A DNA stretch of 64,000 nt from Silene conica (Eukaryota; Streptophyta; Magnoliopsida; Caryophyllales; Caryophyllaceae): contig CM055312.2 in the NCBI GenBank assembly GCA_029255685.2, positions 7,650,649-7,714,648 of the forward strand, written 5' to 3'. The first letter of the stretch is position 1, and each line of letters opens with the position of its first letter. The notes beneath the pieces were generated by a model. That model did not search any database. It worked only from the letters and a program-made list of their open reading frames with translations, and was not told the DNA's origin. Positions 15,367 through 26,800 of the stretch are shown piece by piece. The position numbers and the translations under genes are program-made.

Positions 15367-15660
15367 TCAGATGTCATAATCAGAATCATCACCAGATGAA
15401 ACATTATCGTTAGAAGAGTAATTAAGACGGCCTGTTGGTAAGTTTTGGTCGCGTAAATATTCGAGCTTTTCCTCCATGGTTACCTCATTGTGTACGTGAT
15501 AATAATGGAGACGCTCACGTGGAATGAAAAATCTTTCATCTCCAGATAGTAGATCCAATAGAGTTTCCGAATTCATGACGTTGAACAAACGTCGAATAAT
15601 TTCGACGACTTCTTTCATTAATTTGCGATGTTCTTCGCCTTTCGAAAGATAATTATCTGA
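15367..15660 (-). CDS. Unrecognised exon inside Harbinger element
   Basis: A frame of about 96 codons follows a TTTTTTCAG acceptor at about 15660 and ends at 15367 with an acidic tail (SSGDDSDYDI). It reads DNYLSKGEEHRKLMKEVVE and so on: charged, predicted helical. An upstream segment, about 15730-15800 on the minus strand, ends at a GTAATG donor. Joined in phase it would read LLLVKHQIQQSNATI/DNYLSKG, suggesting a real spliced gene. I do not recognise the family. It lies 3' of the transposase in the same orientation and may be an accessory or acquired gene. Confidence 0.4.
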   Translation of the reverse strand, partial: SDNYLSKGEEHRKLMKEVVEIIRRLFNVMNSETLLDLLSGDERFFIPRERLHYYHVHNEVTMEEKLEYLRDQNLPTGRLNYSSNDNVSSGDDSDYDI

Positions 15661-16335
15661 AAAAACGCAATACAAAATATGTTGGATTTTATGTAAAATA
15701 CAATTTAACTTTCTTGGTATAATTAATTAAAATAGCAATAACATTACCTATTGTTGCATTGCTCTGTTGGATTTGATGCTTCACAAGAAGCAAATATTGT
15801 AAATTGCCCCATAATCAATTGGAGCATATTTCTAAGTTGAATATACATTTTTTCATGATTGACTCATGTGAGTAACGAGTCGATTGTGCATTCTTCCATA
15901 CTTGATTTGTGGGAGTTTCCACATTGATTATGTAGTATCCTAAACCTATCTGTTTACGAGGCTGATTTAGTGTTTTACCATACTTTTTTCACCAATATAT
16001 AAACCCGCACTCTACCACTCAAAAAGACACTCAATCTACTCATCTCATCACTTCTCTTCTCTGCAATCTTTCTCCCTTATTCTTATACTTCTGTCTACTA
16101 CTTAAATAATTCTAAAGATTCTTTGGCAATGAACTTGGCTGTGTTCAACTGTTTCTCCGCCTACACCAGAGAAACATCGGTTATGTAATCCTGGGGGTTG
16201 AGTGCTATTGAGGCCGTGTGTAGTGGACGGAGCATAAATCAACTTTAGGACAGTGACGTTTGTCACGCCACAACCTACCGTCTCAGATAAGATCTTTACT
16301 GTTTTTATTATTTATAGTTTCTACGCTAATATCTA

Positions 16336-16557
16336 CTACCGTGATAACATGTTCAAAATAGGTGGACTCAGCACAGTATCTGCGTTTCCGGATATGATTG
16401 AGATCAACATTCCTAATGGTGGTGAACAATGTAACATATTAATGTATACCATTTCTGGCATGACTAGATTCAAACGAGCAATAAAGTTAGGAGCATGATC
16501 TTTTATCATGTCCATGTCTCTTTGAAACTCCCTAACTTTATCATCCCAGTAAGTCAT
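16336..16557 (-). CDS. Unrecognised 73-codon ORF in Harbinger element
   Basis: Starts at the ATG at 16557 (MTYWDDKVREFQRDMDMIK) and stops at 16336. A TATTTAAAT-type motif lies about 100 bp upstream on the same strand. The N-terminal half is charged and likely helical; the C-terminal half is hydrophobic. It could be the first exon of the same gene as 15367-15660. No known domain; function not assigned. Confidence 0.35.
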   Translation of the reverse strand: MTYWDDKVREFQRDMDMIKDHAPNFIARLNLVMPEMVYINMLHCSPPLGMLISIISGNADTVLSPPILNMLSR

Positions 16558-16884
16558 TTTCGGGTAATTTGAATTTGATACAACATAAATTAATAAAAGA
16601 GTGAGAATGTCGAAAATTGTTGGATGTGAGAAATTGTGAACTGAAAATATCAATTTAAATAGAGAGCTGAGGACAATATAGCCGTTGGTACTAGTGACAA
16701 TATAGCCGCTGGTATTTAAATAGAGAAAATGTAAATTCAAAATACAACAAAATAATGACTAGGTCAATTTAATCAAACGGCTACATTCGAATATTACATT
16801 AATTTAATTAAATACAAAAATACATAAAACGATAAAGGAAATCCAATAAATTAAAAAACCGTTGAAAAACATAATAATACAACA

Positions 16885-18192
16885 TTAATTGTGGTCGCCA
16901 AACTTTTGCCAAATGTTTTCAATTAGATATGCTCTTAACACTTGACGTGCCCTTGCATTTCTTATACGATTTCTATTTTGAATATACGCAGTTATAGGAG
17001 CTGTATATCCTACTTCATACTCGGGATCATCAACTTTAAGATGACCTTCTTCATTCCCGTTATTGTCGAACTCAGTAGGGTCGGAGTAGTTAGCATATGT
17101 ATCTCTTTAATCTTCCACAATCATGTTACTTATTATTATGCAACATTTTAAAATTTTGCGCATCAATTGCTCGCTCCAAGTAACTGCTGGTTTACGAACG
17201 ACTGCAAACCTAGCTTGTAGTACGCTGAATGCCCGCTCAACATCTTTACGAGCCGCTTCTTGGCGCTCTGCAAATAATCTATCTTTGGGTGTTTGTGGGA
17301 GTGGAATTGATTGTATGAAAGTCGACCATTGTGGATAGATCCCATCGGTTAGATAATACCCTGTGTTATAAAGATAGTTAACACGAGGTGCTCGCCGATT
17401 CATCATATCATCAAGAATAGGAGAACGATGAAGTACACTCAAGTCATTACAAGACCCGAAATCCCAAAAAAAGAATGTCAATATCCACCGGTCTTGTGAG
17501 GCAACAACTTCAAGAATGACAGTTTCTCTACCACTCCGCCGCTGGTACATCCCCCTCCAACCAACTGGGCAATTCTTCCATTGCCAATGCATGCAATCAA
17601 TACTTCCCATCATTCCAGGAAACCCTCGCTGAGCACCGATTTGTAGGAGCCTTTGGATATCATTTTCATTAGGTGATCGTAAGTACTCATCTCCAAATGC
17701 ATTGATAACAGCTTCAATAAATTTTTCTAATGCAACAAATGTTGTTGATTCACCAATACGGCAATACTCATCCGTTCTATCTGCTCCTTCTTCATATGCT
17801 AACATGCGTAAGGCTGCAGTGCACTTCTGCAAAGATGATATTGGCACCCTACCACTTCCATCAGGCCCTGGATTAAAAAATGTATCATAGGCTTCCGCTG
17901 CTTGAACTAAGCGAAGGAATACATGTCTATGCATTCGGAATCTACGCCGAAACAAATTTGGAGGATAGACAGGATTAGGAGAGAAGTAGTCATTGTAGAG
18001 GTTCTCGTGACCAGTTTCACGATTCCTCTCAATGTACCTTCTTTGATAAGGGCGTCTTCGACAGTTACGATTGACAATTCGAGGTACTTGAGATATAACA
18101 GGAATAATAGCTTCTTCTATTATTTCGTTTTCATTTTCATTATTGCTATCACTAGAGGATGAAGATGATGAGAATTCAAATAAAAAATCCAT
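16885..18192 (-). pseudogene. PIF/Harbinger DDE transposase with one premature stop
   Basis: From ATG 18192 the frame runs 361 codons to a TAA at 17107-17109. It then continues open in the same frame for a further 73 codons to TAA at 16885, where the family's usual C-terminal region lies (RIRNARARQVLRAYLIENIW). Features in order: Ser/Asn/Glu-rich N-terminus, basic region RRRPYQRRYIERNR (45-58), conserved block YFSPNPVYPPNLFRRRFRM (69-87), then the DDE catalytic domain with D199 in GSIDCMHW, D283 in LTDGIYP and E319 in KDVERAFSVLQ. The family nicks DNA at TIRs and inserts at TWA. A single GAA/GAG-to-TAA change is the only lesion I see, so inactivation looks recent. Truncation after SNMIVED leaves the DDE triad but removes the C-terminal tail. 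Confidence 0.85.
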
Positions 18193-18290
18193 TTTAGGTG
18201 AAGAGGGAATATGAGTGTGATGAATACTACAACTAAGAAAATGAGTATATATTTAATATAGACAAGATAATTCATTTAAGTAATGGATTT

Positions 18291-18645
18291 TATCCAATCT
18301 TATCTGTAATCTAGATAGACCCAACCGTGATCAAGCAACTAGGATTTCACTTATCCAATCGATATGTTCAATCTTATCTGTAATCTAGATAGAACCAACC
18401 ATGATCAAACAAGTAGGATCTCACTTATCCAATCGATATCATTCAATCTTATCTGTAATCTGGATAGAACCAACTATGATCAAACAAGTAGGATTTCACT
18501 TATCCAATCAATAGCATTCAATCTTATCTGTAATCTGGATAGAACCAACCATGATCAAACAACTAGGATTTCACTTATCCAATCGATATCATTTAATCTT
18601 ATCTGTAATCTGGATAGAACCAACCATGATCAAACAACTGGCTTA
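18291..18645. repeat. 75-bp tandem repeat, nearly five copies
   Basis: Units containing TCAATCTTATCTGTAATCT then GGATAGAACCAACCATGATC recur at 18292, 18367, 18442, 18517 and 18592, exactly 75 bp apart. Because 75 is a multiple of three, the array stays open as a repetitive frame that I do not count as a gene. It lies between the transposase start and the ORF1 3' end. Confidence 0.9.
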
Positions 18646-18684
18646 TCATTAAAACATTATTTTACAGGGTAGACTTTGAAAACG

Positions 18685-18870
18685 ACAAGACAACACTCTG
18701 AAAAGGAAAACACAACACTCTGAAAAAAAAAGAAACGACAACACTCTGAAAACGATAAGACAACACTCTGAAAAAAGAAAAGATAACACTGATAACGAAA
18801 AGACAACACTCTGAAAAAAGAAAAGACAACACTGATAATAAAAAGACAACACTCTGAAAAAAGAAAAGAC
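18685..18870. repeat. Short minisatellite, GACAACACTCTGAAAA core
   Basis: Nine or so copies of ACAACACTCTGAAAA(AAAG) or ACAACACTGATAA, period about 20-30 bp, directly after the 75-bp array and in the 3' flank of ORF1. Confidence 0.85.
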
Positions 18871-18929
18871 TATCTAGCTGTTCTGCAAGTCTTGAAACAG
18901 TGATAATTTCCACTGTTCTTCTCCCAGAG

Positions 18930-19215
18930 TTAAATCATTCCTTGATTGTAAAGATTGATATGCATTCCATTTGAACAACCTTTCATCTTGTTAGGCTTCT
19001 TATTGGCAAGCGCTAATTGCTCAGCCCTCATCTCTATTTTCTTCTTTTGATAATTTACTTTTTGCCATTGTAATTCCGCATCGCTAGACTTTTTTTCACC
19101 AAAACGGTCATCAAAATGGTCAATGCTTTCAGCCAAATAGGCAACCTCGCCTACTTTTATTTTTCCTTTATTTTTTTAGCCGCCTTTATACCTTCAGGCC
19201 GTTGGCTACCCATAC
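18930..19215 (-). pseudogene. Harbinger ORF1 (Myb/SANT-type), 3' part
   Basis: The minus-strand reading resumes at the Gypsy target site with GSQRPEGIKAAKKIK and continues VGEVAYLAESIDHFDDRFGEKKSSDAELQWQK, the charged C-terminal region of PIF/Harbinger ORF1 proteins. A one-base shift lies in an A-rich stretch at about 19155-19180. In such elements ORF1 helps the transposase bind DNA and enter the nucleus. This part is the continuation of 29081-30000, split by the retrotransposon. Confidence 0.7.
19211..19215 (+). repeat. Gypsy target-site duplication, left
   Basis: CATAC immediately before TGTAATACC; the same five bases follow the 3' LTR at 29076-29080. Confidence 0.9.
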
Positions 19216-21487
19216 TGTAATACCTCGCATTTTTGGTTCCTTATATTTAAATCGTTCGTTTTATAAGTTTGCTCGTACTCGTTTTATACAGGGTGTTGTG
19301 GTCTTTGATGTGACTCGAAAGGGGAACTTAGTCACCTTAAGATAATTATAGTAATGCGTAGTTGTTGAGGTTCGAACCCAGGACCCATGGCAGCACGGCC
19401 ATGGGCCTCGATATGCGTGCACAAACCAAAGAAACAGCCCACGTTTCTTTGACTTGTAAACCCTATTTTACACCCTTTCTTCAAGCCGTCATATTTAAGC
19501 TTAAACCCTGACCTAATCTAGCCTATCTATCATACAAACACTTCATAGACTAACAACCGACATAGCATACTATACAAGGGTGGTGGTCACGGTGGTCATA
19601 GGGTGGTGAGAGGGCGTCGATCTGAGCCAAAAAGAGGTATGCTCAGCACGTTTCTTCTCCTTTCGTTCTGTCTGTCACGTTTTGTGGTACGTTTCAACCC
19701 TACGATTGTCTTTGTCGAGGTCTGGTTTTTATATGTATATGATCTATGATGTTTAGGGATGTGTCTGGGTTTTAGTCACGTCTTCGTCAACCACCTAGGG
19801 TCACCAGGCACGGGGTTTTACATCGCCTGTCACGACAGTGTCAGTATAGTCTCTACCAGGTCTGTCTACCCGCGGTTGTTTCAATCTCTCTCGAGGTGTG
19901 TTTTCTGTTGTGTTAGTATAAGGGAAAGGATGTTCGGTCTGGGGGTGGTCAAGGGAACGTAGTGGTGGTCGTCGTGGTGTTTACCGGTGGTTGTGTCGGG
20001 TCTGGTTGGAGTCTTCGTTTTCCCTGTTTGGTAGTATTCAGGGCTGGTGCGTGTACAGGGAGTGTTGGGGGTGGTATCACCGACGACTAGGGGGAGGTCA
20101 ATGCGGTGGTACCACCAGGGTCGTTGTGTATGTTGTCAGGGTGGTCTGTGGTGGTTGTGGCTGGTGGTGGTAGGGACTGTGTAGGCGGCCAGGAGCGTTC
20201 GAAAACACCCTGGTCAGGTGGCTGAGTAACGAACCAGGCTGGTTCTGGTTCCTAGTTTGCCTCGCCGGCGGCCGACAAGGGGATTGCTGGTGGCCGCGAG
20301 GGTAGTAGGGGGTTCAGGGAGTGTGTTGCTGGCGGTGCTTGGTGGTCGTTGGGTCGTGTGTAGTGGTGAGGCGGTGTTGTATTCGGTTTAGGAGTCGTGG
20401 GTTTGGGCTGTTTGTTTAATTGTGTTTATTATTATTATTATTATTCTTATTCTTATTATTATCATTATTATTATTATTTTTATTGGTTCTATTTTTGGGT
20501 TTAGAATATTTGTTGTTATGATGTTATATATTATTCATGGCATATTTAATTAGTAATTATGGTGTAGGATTTTATTTATGTTAAGTTTTAGATTTGAATT
20601 TCAACCCAAGTGTTTATTCTTTTTTTAGAAGTTACTATTTTTAGAAGCTACTATATTTAGAAAGTTACTATTTTGGGTAACTCGGTTGTTGGGAAACTTT
20701 CTAAATATAGGAAGTGTCTATAAATAGAAGGTGTACATATACTACGAGAATTAGGAAGTTATTAATTAAAGTAATACTTATCTAGGTGGAAGTTTCCGTG
20801 TGGAGCATTTTTAGTAGCAGTTGCGCAGTTATCTTTCTTCTACAGCTTGAGGTAGGGAAAACTACTAATGTTCGATGATGTGTAAACCGTTCATAGTTGA
20901 TATCAAACATGTTGTTATATATTATCATGTGATCTTTATATTGTGCATTCATATAATACTGTGATAACGATGAGACGATGAGATGATGGGTCTTGTGATT
21001 GGTGCGGAGATAATGGGTCTTGTGATTGGTGTGAAGATAATGGGTCTTGTGATTGGTGCGGAGATATTGGGTCTTGTGATTCGGAGTGGAGATGATCGAC
21101 TTTCTATTTTTAGTAATATGGTTTGTTTACAGTTTTACTCTACTCAACCTCGTGGTTGACCCTGTGTATTCGTGATCACCTGTGATGAACCAATAATTGG
21201 GGAGCAGACTGACAGGTATAAAGACAATGGGAGCATCTGGGAAGGGAGAAGCATGGACCCGGACCTGTTTAGAGTCTAGATCACGTGATAGTAGTCTATG
21301 AGTTGTACTTTTACTTTTGGCAGAACAGTTTTCTCTTTGGTTTTGTAAGAACATGCTTTGAGTTTAAATTAAATATAAGTACTGTTTATCTTCCTTTGTA
21401 ACTACTGCCTCGGGAAACCGAGATGGTAACACCTTTATTTATCTGAGGAGTCCTAGTTCAGGCCCTTAAATAAATGGGGGTGTTACA
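19216..21487 (+). repeat. Gypsy 5' LTR
   Basis: Starts TGTAATACC and ends GTGTTACA. Contains an (ATT)n microsatellite at about 20421-20503, a TATA box TATAAATA at 20719-20726, and four 27-bp units of TGGGTCTTGTGATTGG type at about 20986-21090. Short open frames inside are repeated in the 3' LTR and are not considered genes. Confidence 0.95.
20719..20726 (+). promoter_or_regulatory. LTR TATA box
   Basis: TATAAATA in the 5' LTR; the identical motif is at 28307-28314 in the 3' LTR. Likely marks the U3 core promoter, with transcription starting 25-35 bp downstream (inference). Confidence 0.6.
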
Positions 21488-21490
21488 AAG

Positions 21491-21502
21491 TGGTATCAGA
21501 GC
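21491..21502 (+). other. Primer-binding site, tRNA-Met type
   Basis: TGGTATCAGAGC, three bases after the 5' LTR, complementary to the 3' end of initiator tRNA-Met, the usual primer for minus-strand synthesis in plant Gypsy elements. Confidence 0.9.
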
Positions 21503-22028
21503 GAACGATCCTCAGGCCTAACCTAATGAATCCAATGAATGTAGGAGAGTCTAAATAAAATGAACCCCGGGATAGGACTGTTAGGAGCACACTAAAGGTA
21601 AAGTATGAGTCTGGGGCCCCCTCACACCGAACCATTGGCCCTATCAGTTTTACCCGGGAACCCAGAGTGCATATACGAGAGAAAAAGGGTAGAATAAGAG
21701 GTGGTGAAAGTAATAGCATACAGTGATAAGTATGAGAATTTTGTGTATAAGTGACTTTTGAAAAGCCGGAAGGGGCAAGAGCATGAATGAATCTTTAATG
21801 GTTGGAAAAGGTGTATATTGATGTGATATGTTAAGTGATTTGAAACATGTTAGAAATCTTTCTTTCATCATGTCTAGTGATATGCGGTTATGTGATCCCT
21901 GAGCCATGTTATAAAAGTAAACTACTCGATATGATAAGTATTTATAGATTTTGCTGCTTAGGGGACTTAGCCCTAAACCCAATGGGTACCCATGTACGTC
22001 GGGACTCATTCTTTTCTTGTTTTATAGT

Positions 22029-25000
22029 ATGCCTCCGCGAAGAGATAATGCCGTTAACATCACACAAGAGGAGTTAGACCAACTACGAGCTGAGAATGCG
22101 GCTCTAAAGGCCAAACGTATGGACTCCGCGAAAATGAGCACAATCATCGCAAGACATCACCCTACCCAATTCACTGGGGAGGGGGAACCTCATCTGTTAG
22201 GAGCTTGGTGCCGGGAATTCGATAACCTGTTCGAGTTGGTGGACTGCCCTGAAGAGTTGAGGGTAGACCAGGCTGCCCACTATCTGAGGGGTATGGCTGG
22301 AGACTGGTGGACCACGAATAAGGGAGAGCTCCGGGAAGCAGCTATAGAGGGTGGATCCGCGTTTGTTCCGTGGGATGCATTCACGGGGGTTCTGAACGAG
22401 GCGTTTCTACCAGAATTCCAAAAGAGCAAGCTGAGGGAGGAGTTCGACTCATTCCAGATGTCGGAGGACATGACTGTAGAGGTTTACTACAGGAAATTCA
22501 TCCAACTGGTACACTATGTGGGAGATATGGGATTTGACGACGCCATGCTAGCAATGAAATTTGAGAGGGGATTATCGATCGCCATCAAAAAGAGACTGAT
22601 TGCAGCTCCGCCCACCACAATCCGTGACATCTATTTAAGGGCTGGGGCGGCGGAGAGGCTTTCGGATATGATCAAAAAGGACAAACAGTCCAAGTCAGAA
22701 AAGAGGAAAGCTGAAACAGTAGCTGAGGGTTCAGGATCGAAAAAGCAAAGTAATAACAAGTACAGTGGGTATTTCGGGAGTAGTGCCTCTGGTGGTGGAA
22801 GGAATCAGAGTGGGGGCAACTTCAGGAGTGGGGGTTCAGGCAGTGGCTCAGTGGGAGTAGTTTGTTTCGGCTGTGGAAAGACGGGACATAAGCAGGCAGT
22901 GTGTCGTTCGTTTGGAGGAAACCAGTCCGGGGGCTATCGTACACCTACATCCGGATACCAGGGACCTCGCACTCAGTCCTATGGCAGCAGTGGCTATCGC
23001 ACACCCATGACAAACTATGGTGGGGGTGCGAAGTCTGGAGGCAGCAGCAACTACCAGAGAAACTACAGCAACAACAACAATCAGAACCGTTCATATCAGA
23101 ATCAGTACAATGGAAGTGGGAACAACAACAGGACGGGGACGGCAGGAAATCAGCAGGCCGGGACATCTTCTGCCAGCCAGAGTGGGGTCAAGACCAGTGG
23201 CAAACTCTTTGCCATGGGAAAGCAGGCCGCTCAGGAGGATGCTCATGTGGTTACTGGTACTTTTCTTGTAAACTCTAGACCTACCTTTGTACTTTTCGAT
23301 TCCGGTGCCACCCATTCTTTTGTGTCTAGAGAGCATGTTAGAGTTTTGGGACTGGAGAGGTTCGACTGGGTCGCAGACTCAGTGACCATACCTTCAGGAG
23401 AGTCAATAGCGTGTAATAGAGTCTATGGAAGCGTACCCATCAAAATCGGGGAAGCAATTTTCTATTGTGACCTCATAGAGTTTCCACTGGGGGGTTTTGA
23501 GGTGATCCTAGGGATGGATTGGTTGGGGAAGTATAGGGCTTTTATCGATTGCCACCAAAAGAAAATTTCCTTGAGGGGACCCAAGGGAGTGAGGGTGTCC
23601 TACAAGGGATACCGAGTCAAGCCAAAGATCAAATTTATATCTGTCAACACCCTGAAGTCTAGTTTGCGGAAAGGAGAGAGCCTAATCTTGTGTCAAATGT
23701 GGGATTGTGAGGCTGAGACCCCCAAGACTAGTGAGATACCTGTGGTACGGGAGTTTGAGGGAGTGTTTCGAGACGACGTGCCAGGGTTACCGCCGAGGAG
23801 GGAAGTGGAGTTTTCCATTGACCTAAAACCAGGAGCGGGACCGATCTCTAAATCACCGTACCGTATGGGGCCGAAAGAGATGGAAGAGTTGAAGAAGCAA
23901 TTGGATGAACTAGCTGAGAAAGGGTTCATCCGACCCAATGTGTCGCCCTGGGGAGCACCTGTCTTATTTGTGAAAAAGAAGGATGGGAGTCTAAGGTTGT
24001 GTGTTGACTACCGAGAGCTGAACAACGTAACCATCAAGAATCGTTATCCTTTGCCGAGAATTGACGACTTGTTCGATCAGTTAAGTGGAGCTGGGGTTTT
24101 CTCCAAGATTGATTTGAGATCCGGGTATCATCAGTTAAGAATAAAGGATGAAGATATTCCGAAGACCGCTTTCCGAACGAGGTATGGCCACTATGAATTT
24201 GTGGTTATGCCCTTTGGATTGACTAATGCCCCAGCTGTGTTCATGGACTTGATGAATCGAGTCTTCAGCCCGTACCTGGACAAGTTTGTGGTGGTATTTA
24301 TCGATGATATCCTGGTATATTCCAAGAATGCAGAAGAGCACGAAGATCATTTGAGGAAAGTACTTCAGACCTTGGAGGAACATAAGCTCAATGCTAAGTT
24401 GAGCAAGTGTGAGTTCTGGTTGGAGAAGGTGGCATTTCTGGGGCATGTAATTTCAAAAGAGGGGGTGGCTGTTGACCCTAGCAAGATCGAGGCAGTGACT
24501 AAGTGGCAGAGTCCGAAGAATGTGAGTGAGATTCGGAGCTTTCTGGGTTTAGCTGGTTATTACCGGAGATTCGTCAAAGATTTTTCAAAGATAGCGAAGC
24601 CGTTGACGTCGTTGATGAGGAAGGAGAACCGTTATATCTGGGATGAGAGTTGTGAGAAGGCATTCCTAACCCTTAAGGAACGCCTGAAAACAGCTCCTAT
24701 CCTGGCCTTGCCAGTTGGAAGTGATAATTTTGAAGTATACACCGACGCTTCGAAGCATGGGTTGGGTTGTGTGCTAATGCAGAATGGTAGAGTGATCGCG
24801 TATGCTTCTCGCCAGTTGAAGACCTACGAAGAGAATTATCCGACTCATGATTTGGAGTTGGGCGCTGTGGTCTTTGCACTGAAATTGTGGCGTCATTACC
24901 TTTATGGAGCCACTTTTAAAGTGTTTTCTGATCATAAGAGCCTGAAGTATATCTACACCCAGAAAGAGTTGAACATGAGGCAGAGGAGGTGGATAGAGTT

Positions 25001-25532
25001 GATCGGAGATTATGATATGCATATTGTCTACCACGAAGGCAAGGCAAATGTGGTAGCTGACGCTCTAAGTAGGAAGTCAGTACATGCTTTGGATTGTGCC
25101 AGATCGAGAGGGAGGTTGTATGGTGAACTAAGGGAGATGGGAATATTCATGATCCGGAAAGGGGACACTCTTGGTGACTTGACAGTGGAGCCTGAGTTGT
25201 ATGGGGAGATTCGGGAGTTACAGCAGAACGATGAGAGAATCCAGAAGTGGCGTTTGATGGTGGAGAATGGAAATGGTGATGGGGCATCCAAGTTCAGCAT
25301 TCATACCGACGGAAGTTTGAGGTTCAGTGGGCGATGGTGTGTACCGAATGTTGAGGAGCTAAAGAAGAAGATCCTGACTGAAGCTCATGCTACTCCTTAT
25401 TCTGTTCACCCAGGGGGTGATAAGTTGTATAAGGATCTTAAGAAGACGTTTTGGTGGCCTAATATGAAGAAGGAAGTCGCAGAGTTTGTGTCGAGGTGTT
25501 TGACTTGTCAGCGAGTGAAAAGGGGAGCATAA
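22029..25532 (+). CDS. Gypsy gag-protease-RT-RNase H polyprotein (frame 1)
   Basis: ATG at 22029 ([20 protein letters not shown]) is the first in-frame ATG; the open frame upstream lacks one. It reads 1167 codons. Order: gag core around [24 protein letters not shown] knuckle [14 protein letters not shown] from about residue 279, aspartic protease DSGATHSF with D424, reverse transcriptase with [11 protein letters not shown] and FIDDILVYS (catalytic Asp 759-760), RNase H from [10 protein letters not shown] (about 904) to VVADALSR, and an HHCC zinc-binding segment ending LTCQRVK. The frame then stops because of one extra A in the run 25518-25521. The integrase follows in another frame. All visible catalytic residues of this part are intact. 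Confidence 0.93.
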   Translation: MPPRRDNAVNITQEELDQLRAENAALKAKRMDSAKMSTIIARHHPTQFTGEGEPHLLGAWCREFDNLFELVDCPEELRVDQAAHYLRGMAGDWWTTNKGELREAAIEGGSAFVPWDAFTGVLNEAFLPEFQKSKLREEFDSFQMSEDMTVEVYYRKFIQLVHYVGDMGFDDAMLAMKFERGLSIAIKKRLIAAPPTTIRDIYLRAGAAERLSDMIKKDKQSKSEKRKAETVAEGSGSKKQSNNKYSGYFGSSASGGGRNQSGGNFRSGGSGSGSVGVVCFGCGKTGHKQAVCRSFGGNQSGGYRTPTSGYQGPRTQSYGSSGYRTPMTNYGGGAKSGGSSNYQRNYSNNNNQNRSYQNQYNGSGNNNRTGTAGNQQAGTSSASQSGVKTSGKLFAMGKQAAQEDAHVVTGTFLVNSRPTFVLFDSGATHSFVSREHVRVLGLERFDWVADSVTIPSGESIACNRVYGSVPIKIGEAIFYCDLIEFPLGGFEVILGMDWLGKYRAFIDCHQKKISLRGPKGVRVSYKGYRVKPKIKFISVNTLKSSLRKGESLILCQMWDCEAETPKTSEIPVVREFEGVFRDDVPGLPPRREVEFSIDLKPGAGPISKSPYRMGPKEMEELKKQLDELAEKGFIRPNVSPWGAPVLFVKKKDGSLRLCVDYRELNNVTIKNRYPLPRIDDLFDQLSGAGVFSKIDLRSGYHQLRIKDEDIPKTAFRTRYGHYEFVVMPFGLTNAPAVFMDLMNRVFSPYLDKFVVVFIDDILVYSKNAEEHEDHLRKVLQTLEEHKLNAKLSKCEFWLEKVAFLGHVISKEGVAVDPSKIEAVTKWQSPKNVSEIRSFLGLAGYYRRFVKDFSKIAKPLTSLMRKENRYIWDESCEKAFLTLKERLKTAPILALPVGSDNFEVYTDASKHGLGCVLMQNGRVIAYASRQLKTYEENYPTHDLELGAVVFALKLWRHYLYGATFKVFSDHKSLKYIYTQKELNMRQRRWIELIGDYDMHIVYHEGKANVVADALSRKSVHALDCARSRGRLYGELREMGIFMIRKGDTLGDLTVEPELYGEIRELQQNDERIQKWRLMVENGNGDGASKFSIHTDGSLRFSGRWCVPNVEELKKKILTEAHATPYSVHPGGDKLYKDLKKTFWWPNMKKEVAEFVSRCLTCQRVKRGA

Positions 25533-26634
25533 GAGACCTCAAGGGAAGGTTCAGCCACTAGATGTGCCAGAGTGGAAGTGGGAGAATATTTCGATGGACT
25601 TTATTGTGGGGTTGCCTCGGACTCAGAGAGGCAACAACATGATTTGGGTGATTGTGGATCGTTTAACTAAGTCAGCTCACTTTATTCCTATGAAAGATAC
25701 CTGGAGTAAAGCTGAATTGGCTAAGTCGTATGTTCAGAATGTGGTCAAACTGCATGGCGTACCCAAGGATATTGTTTCAGATCGGGACTCGAGGTTTATA
25801 TCCAGGTTTTGGCAGGAGTTGCAGGCTGCTTTGGGTACCCAATTGAAGATGAGTACAGCTTTTCATCCGGCTACTGATGGTCAGACTGAGCGGACGATTC
25901 AGACTCTTGAGGATATGTTGAGAGCTTGTGTACTTGAGTTCGGAGGATCTTGGGAGGATCGACTGGGGTTGATCGAGTTTTCTTATAATAACAGCTATCA
26001 TGCAAGCATAGGCATGGCCCCTTTCGAGGCACTATACGGGAGGAAGTGTCGGAGCCCTGTGTGTTGGGATGATCGAGCTGATGTTGTAACTTTGGGGCCA
26101 GATATGATTCAGGAGATGGTGGAGCAGGTTCAGATTATTCGTCAGAGGATGAGGGCCGCTCAGGATCGACAGAAGAGTTATGCCGATCTGAAAAGGAGCG
26201 ATATTTCATTTGAGGTCGGAGAGAAGGTACTACTGAAAGTCTCTCCGATGAAAGGTGTGATGAGATTCGGCAAGCGTGGTAAATTGAGTCAGAAATTTAT
26301 TGGGCCATTTGAGATCTTGGACAGAGTTGGAGAGGTGGCATATCGCTTAGCTTTGCCTCCAACCCTATCCAAGGTCCATAATGTGTTCCATGTGTCCCAG
26401 TTGAGGAAATACATGAGTGATCCATCACATGTGCTTCAGCATGAGGTGATTGAGGTAGATGAGCAGTTGGCGTACATTGAGACTCCGAAAGAAATTCTGG
26501 ACAAGAAGGTACGAAAGACTCGCAATGGTGAGACGTCCTTGGTGAAGGTCTTGTGGACCAACCATAATCAGGAGGAGGCTACGTGGGAGCCTGAGGCATC
26601 TATGAGAGAGCGTTATCCGCATCTATTCGATTGA
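25519..26634 (+). CDS. Gypsy integrase and chromodomain-like C-terminus (frame 2)
   Basis: Continues pol one base out of frame from the preceding [21 protein letters not shown] opens the integrase core, followed by [13 protein letters not shown] and [17 protein letters not shown], giving the D, D and E of the catalytic triad. The GPF/Y region is [19 protein letters not shown]. The end, [20 protein letters not shown] followed by WEPEASM, looks like the chromodomain-type tail that targets chromoviruses to chromatin. It has no ATG of its own near the domain start, so it would be expressed only by frameshifting or not at all. Stop at 26632-26634. Confidence 0.9.
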   Translation, partial: KGEHKRPQGKVQPLDVPEWKWENISMDFIVGLPRTQRGNNMIWVIVDRLTKSAHFIPMKDTWSKAELAKSYVQNVVKLHGVPKDIVSDRDSRFISRFWQELQAALGTQLKMSTAFHPATDGQTERTIQTLEDMLRACVLEFGGSWEDRLGLIEFSYNNSYHASIGMAPFEALYGRKCRSPVCWDDRADVVTLGPDMIQEMVEQVQIIRQRMRAAQDRQKSYADLKRSDISFEVGEKVLLKVSPMKGVMRFGKRGKLSQKFIGPFEILDRVGEVAYRLALPPTLSKVHNVFHVSQLRKYMSDPSHVLQHEVIEVDEQLAYIETPKEILDKKVRKTRNGETSLVKVLWTNHNQEEATWEPEASMRERYPHLFD

Positions 26635-26646
26635 GGTAAGTTACGC

Positions 26647-26686
26647 GGACGTAACTTTTCTTTAAGGGGGGTGGAATGTAACATTC
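26647..26686 (+). other. Second, upstream polypurine-tract-like cassette
   Basis: GGACGTAACTTTTCTTTAAG leads into AAGGGGGGTGGAA (26664-26676) and TGTAACATTC (26677-26686). This is the same arrangement as the true PPT/LTR junction 124 bp downstream, but with a different LTR-like start. Probably a relic of a recombined or exchanged 3' end. Confidence 0.55.
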
Positions 26687-26787
26687 TGTGATTTAAGTGG
26701 AGTTTTACGATATTTTGGGTTCCAAGTTCGTTTGAGTGTTTGTTTTGTCACCTAAGTGTGGTCGAACTTCGGGACGAAGTTCTTTTT

Positions 26788-26799
26788 AAGGGGGGAAGA
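26788..26799 (+). other. Polypurine tract
   Basis: AAGGGGGGAAGA one base before the 3' LTR, after the common chromovirus context CTTCGGGACGAAGTTC. Primes plus-strand synthesis. Confidence 0.9.
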
Positions 26800-26800
26800 C

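Noticed and set aside
18291-18645. CRISPR-like regular repeats
   Set aside because: Contiguous tandem units with no unique spacers in a plant nuclear sequence.
18364-18672. 102-codon frame
   Set aside because: Product of the 75-bp tandem repeat (multiple of three), not a gene.
19759-20173. Short frames in the Gypsy LTRs (also at 27344-27758)
   Set aside because: Identical in both LTRs, no domain, positioned in non-coding LTR sequence.
22280-25300. Several minus-strand and alternate-frame ORFs across gag-pol
   Set aside because: Shadows of the plus-strand polyprotein frames.
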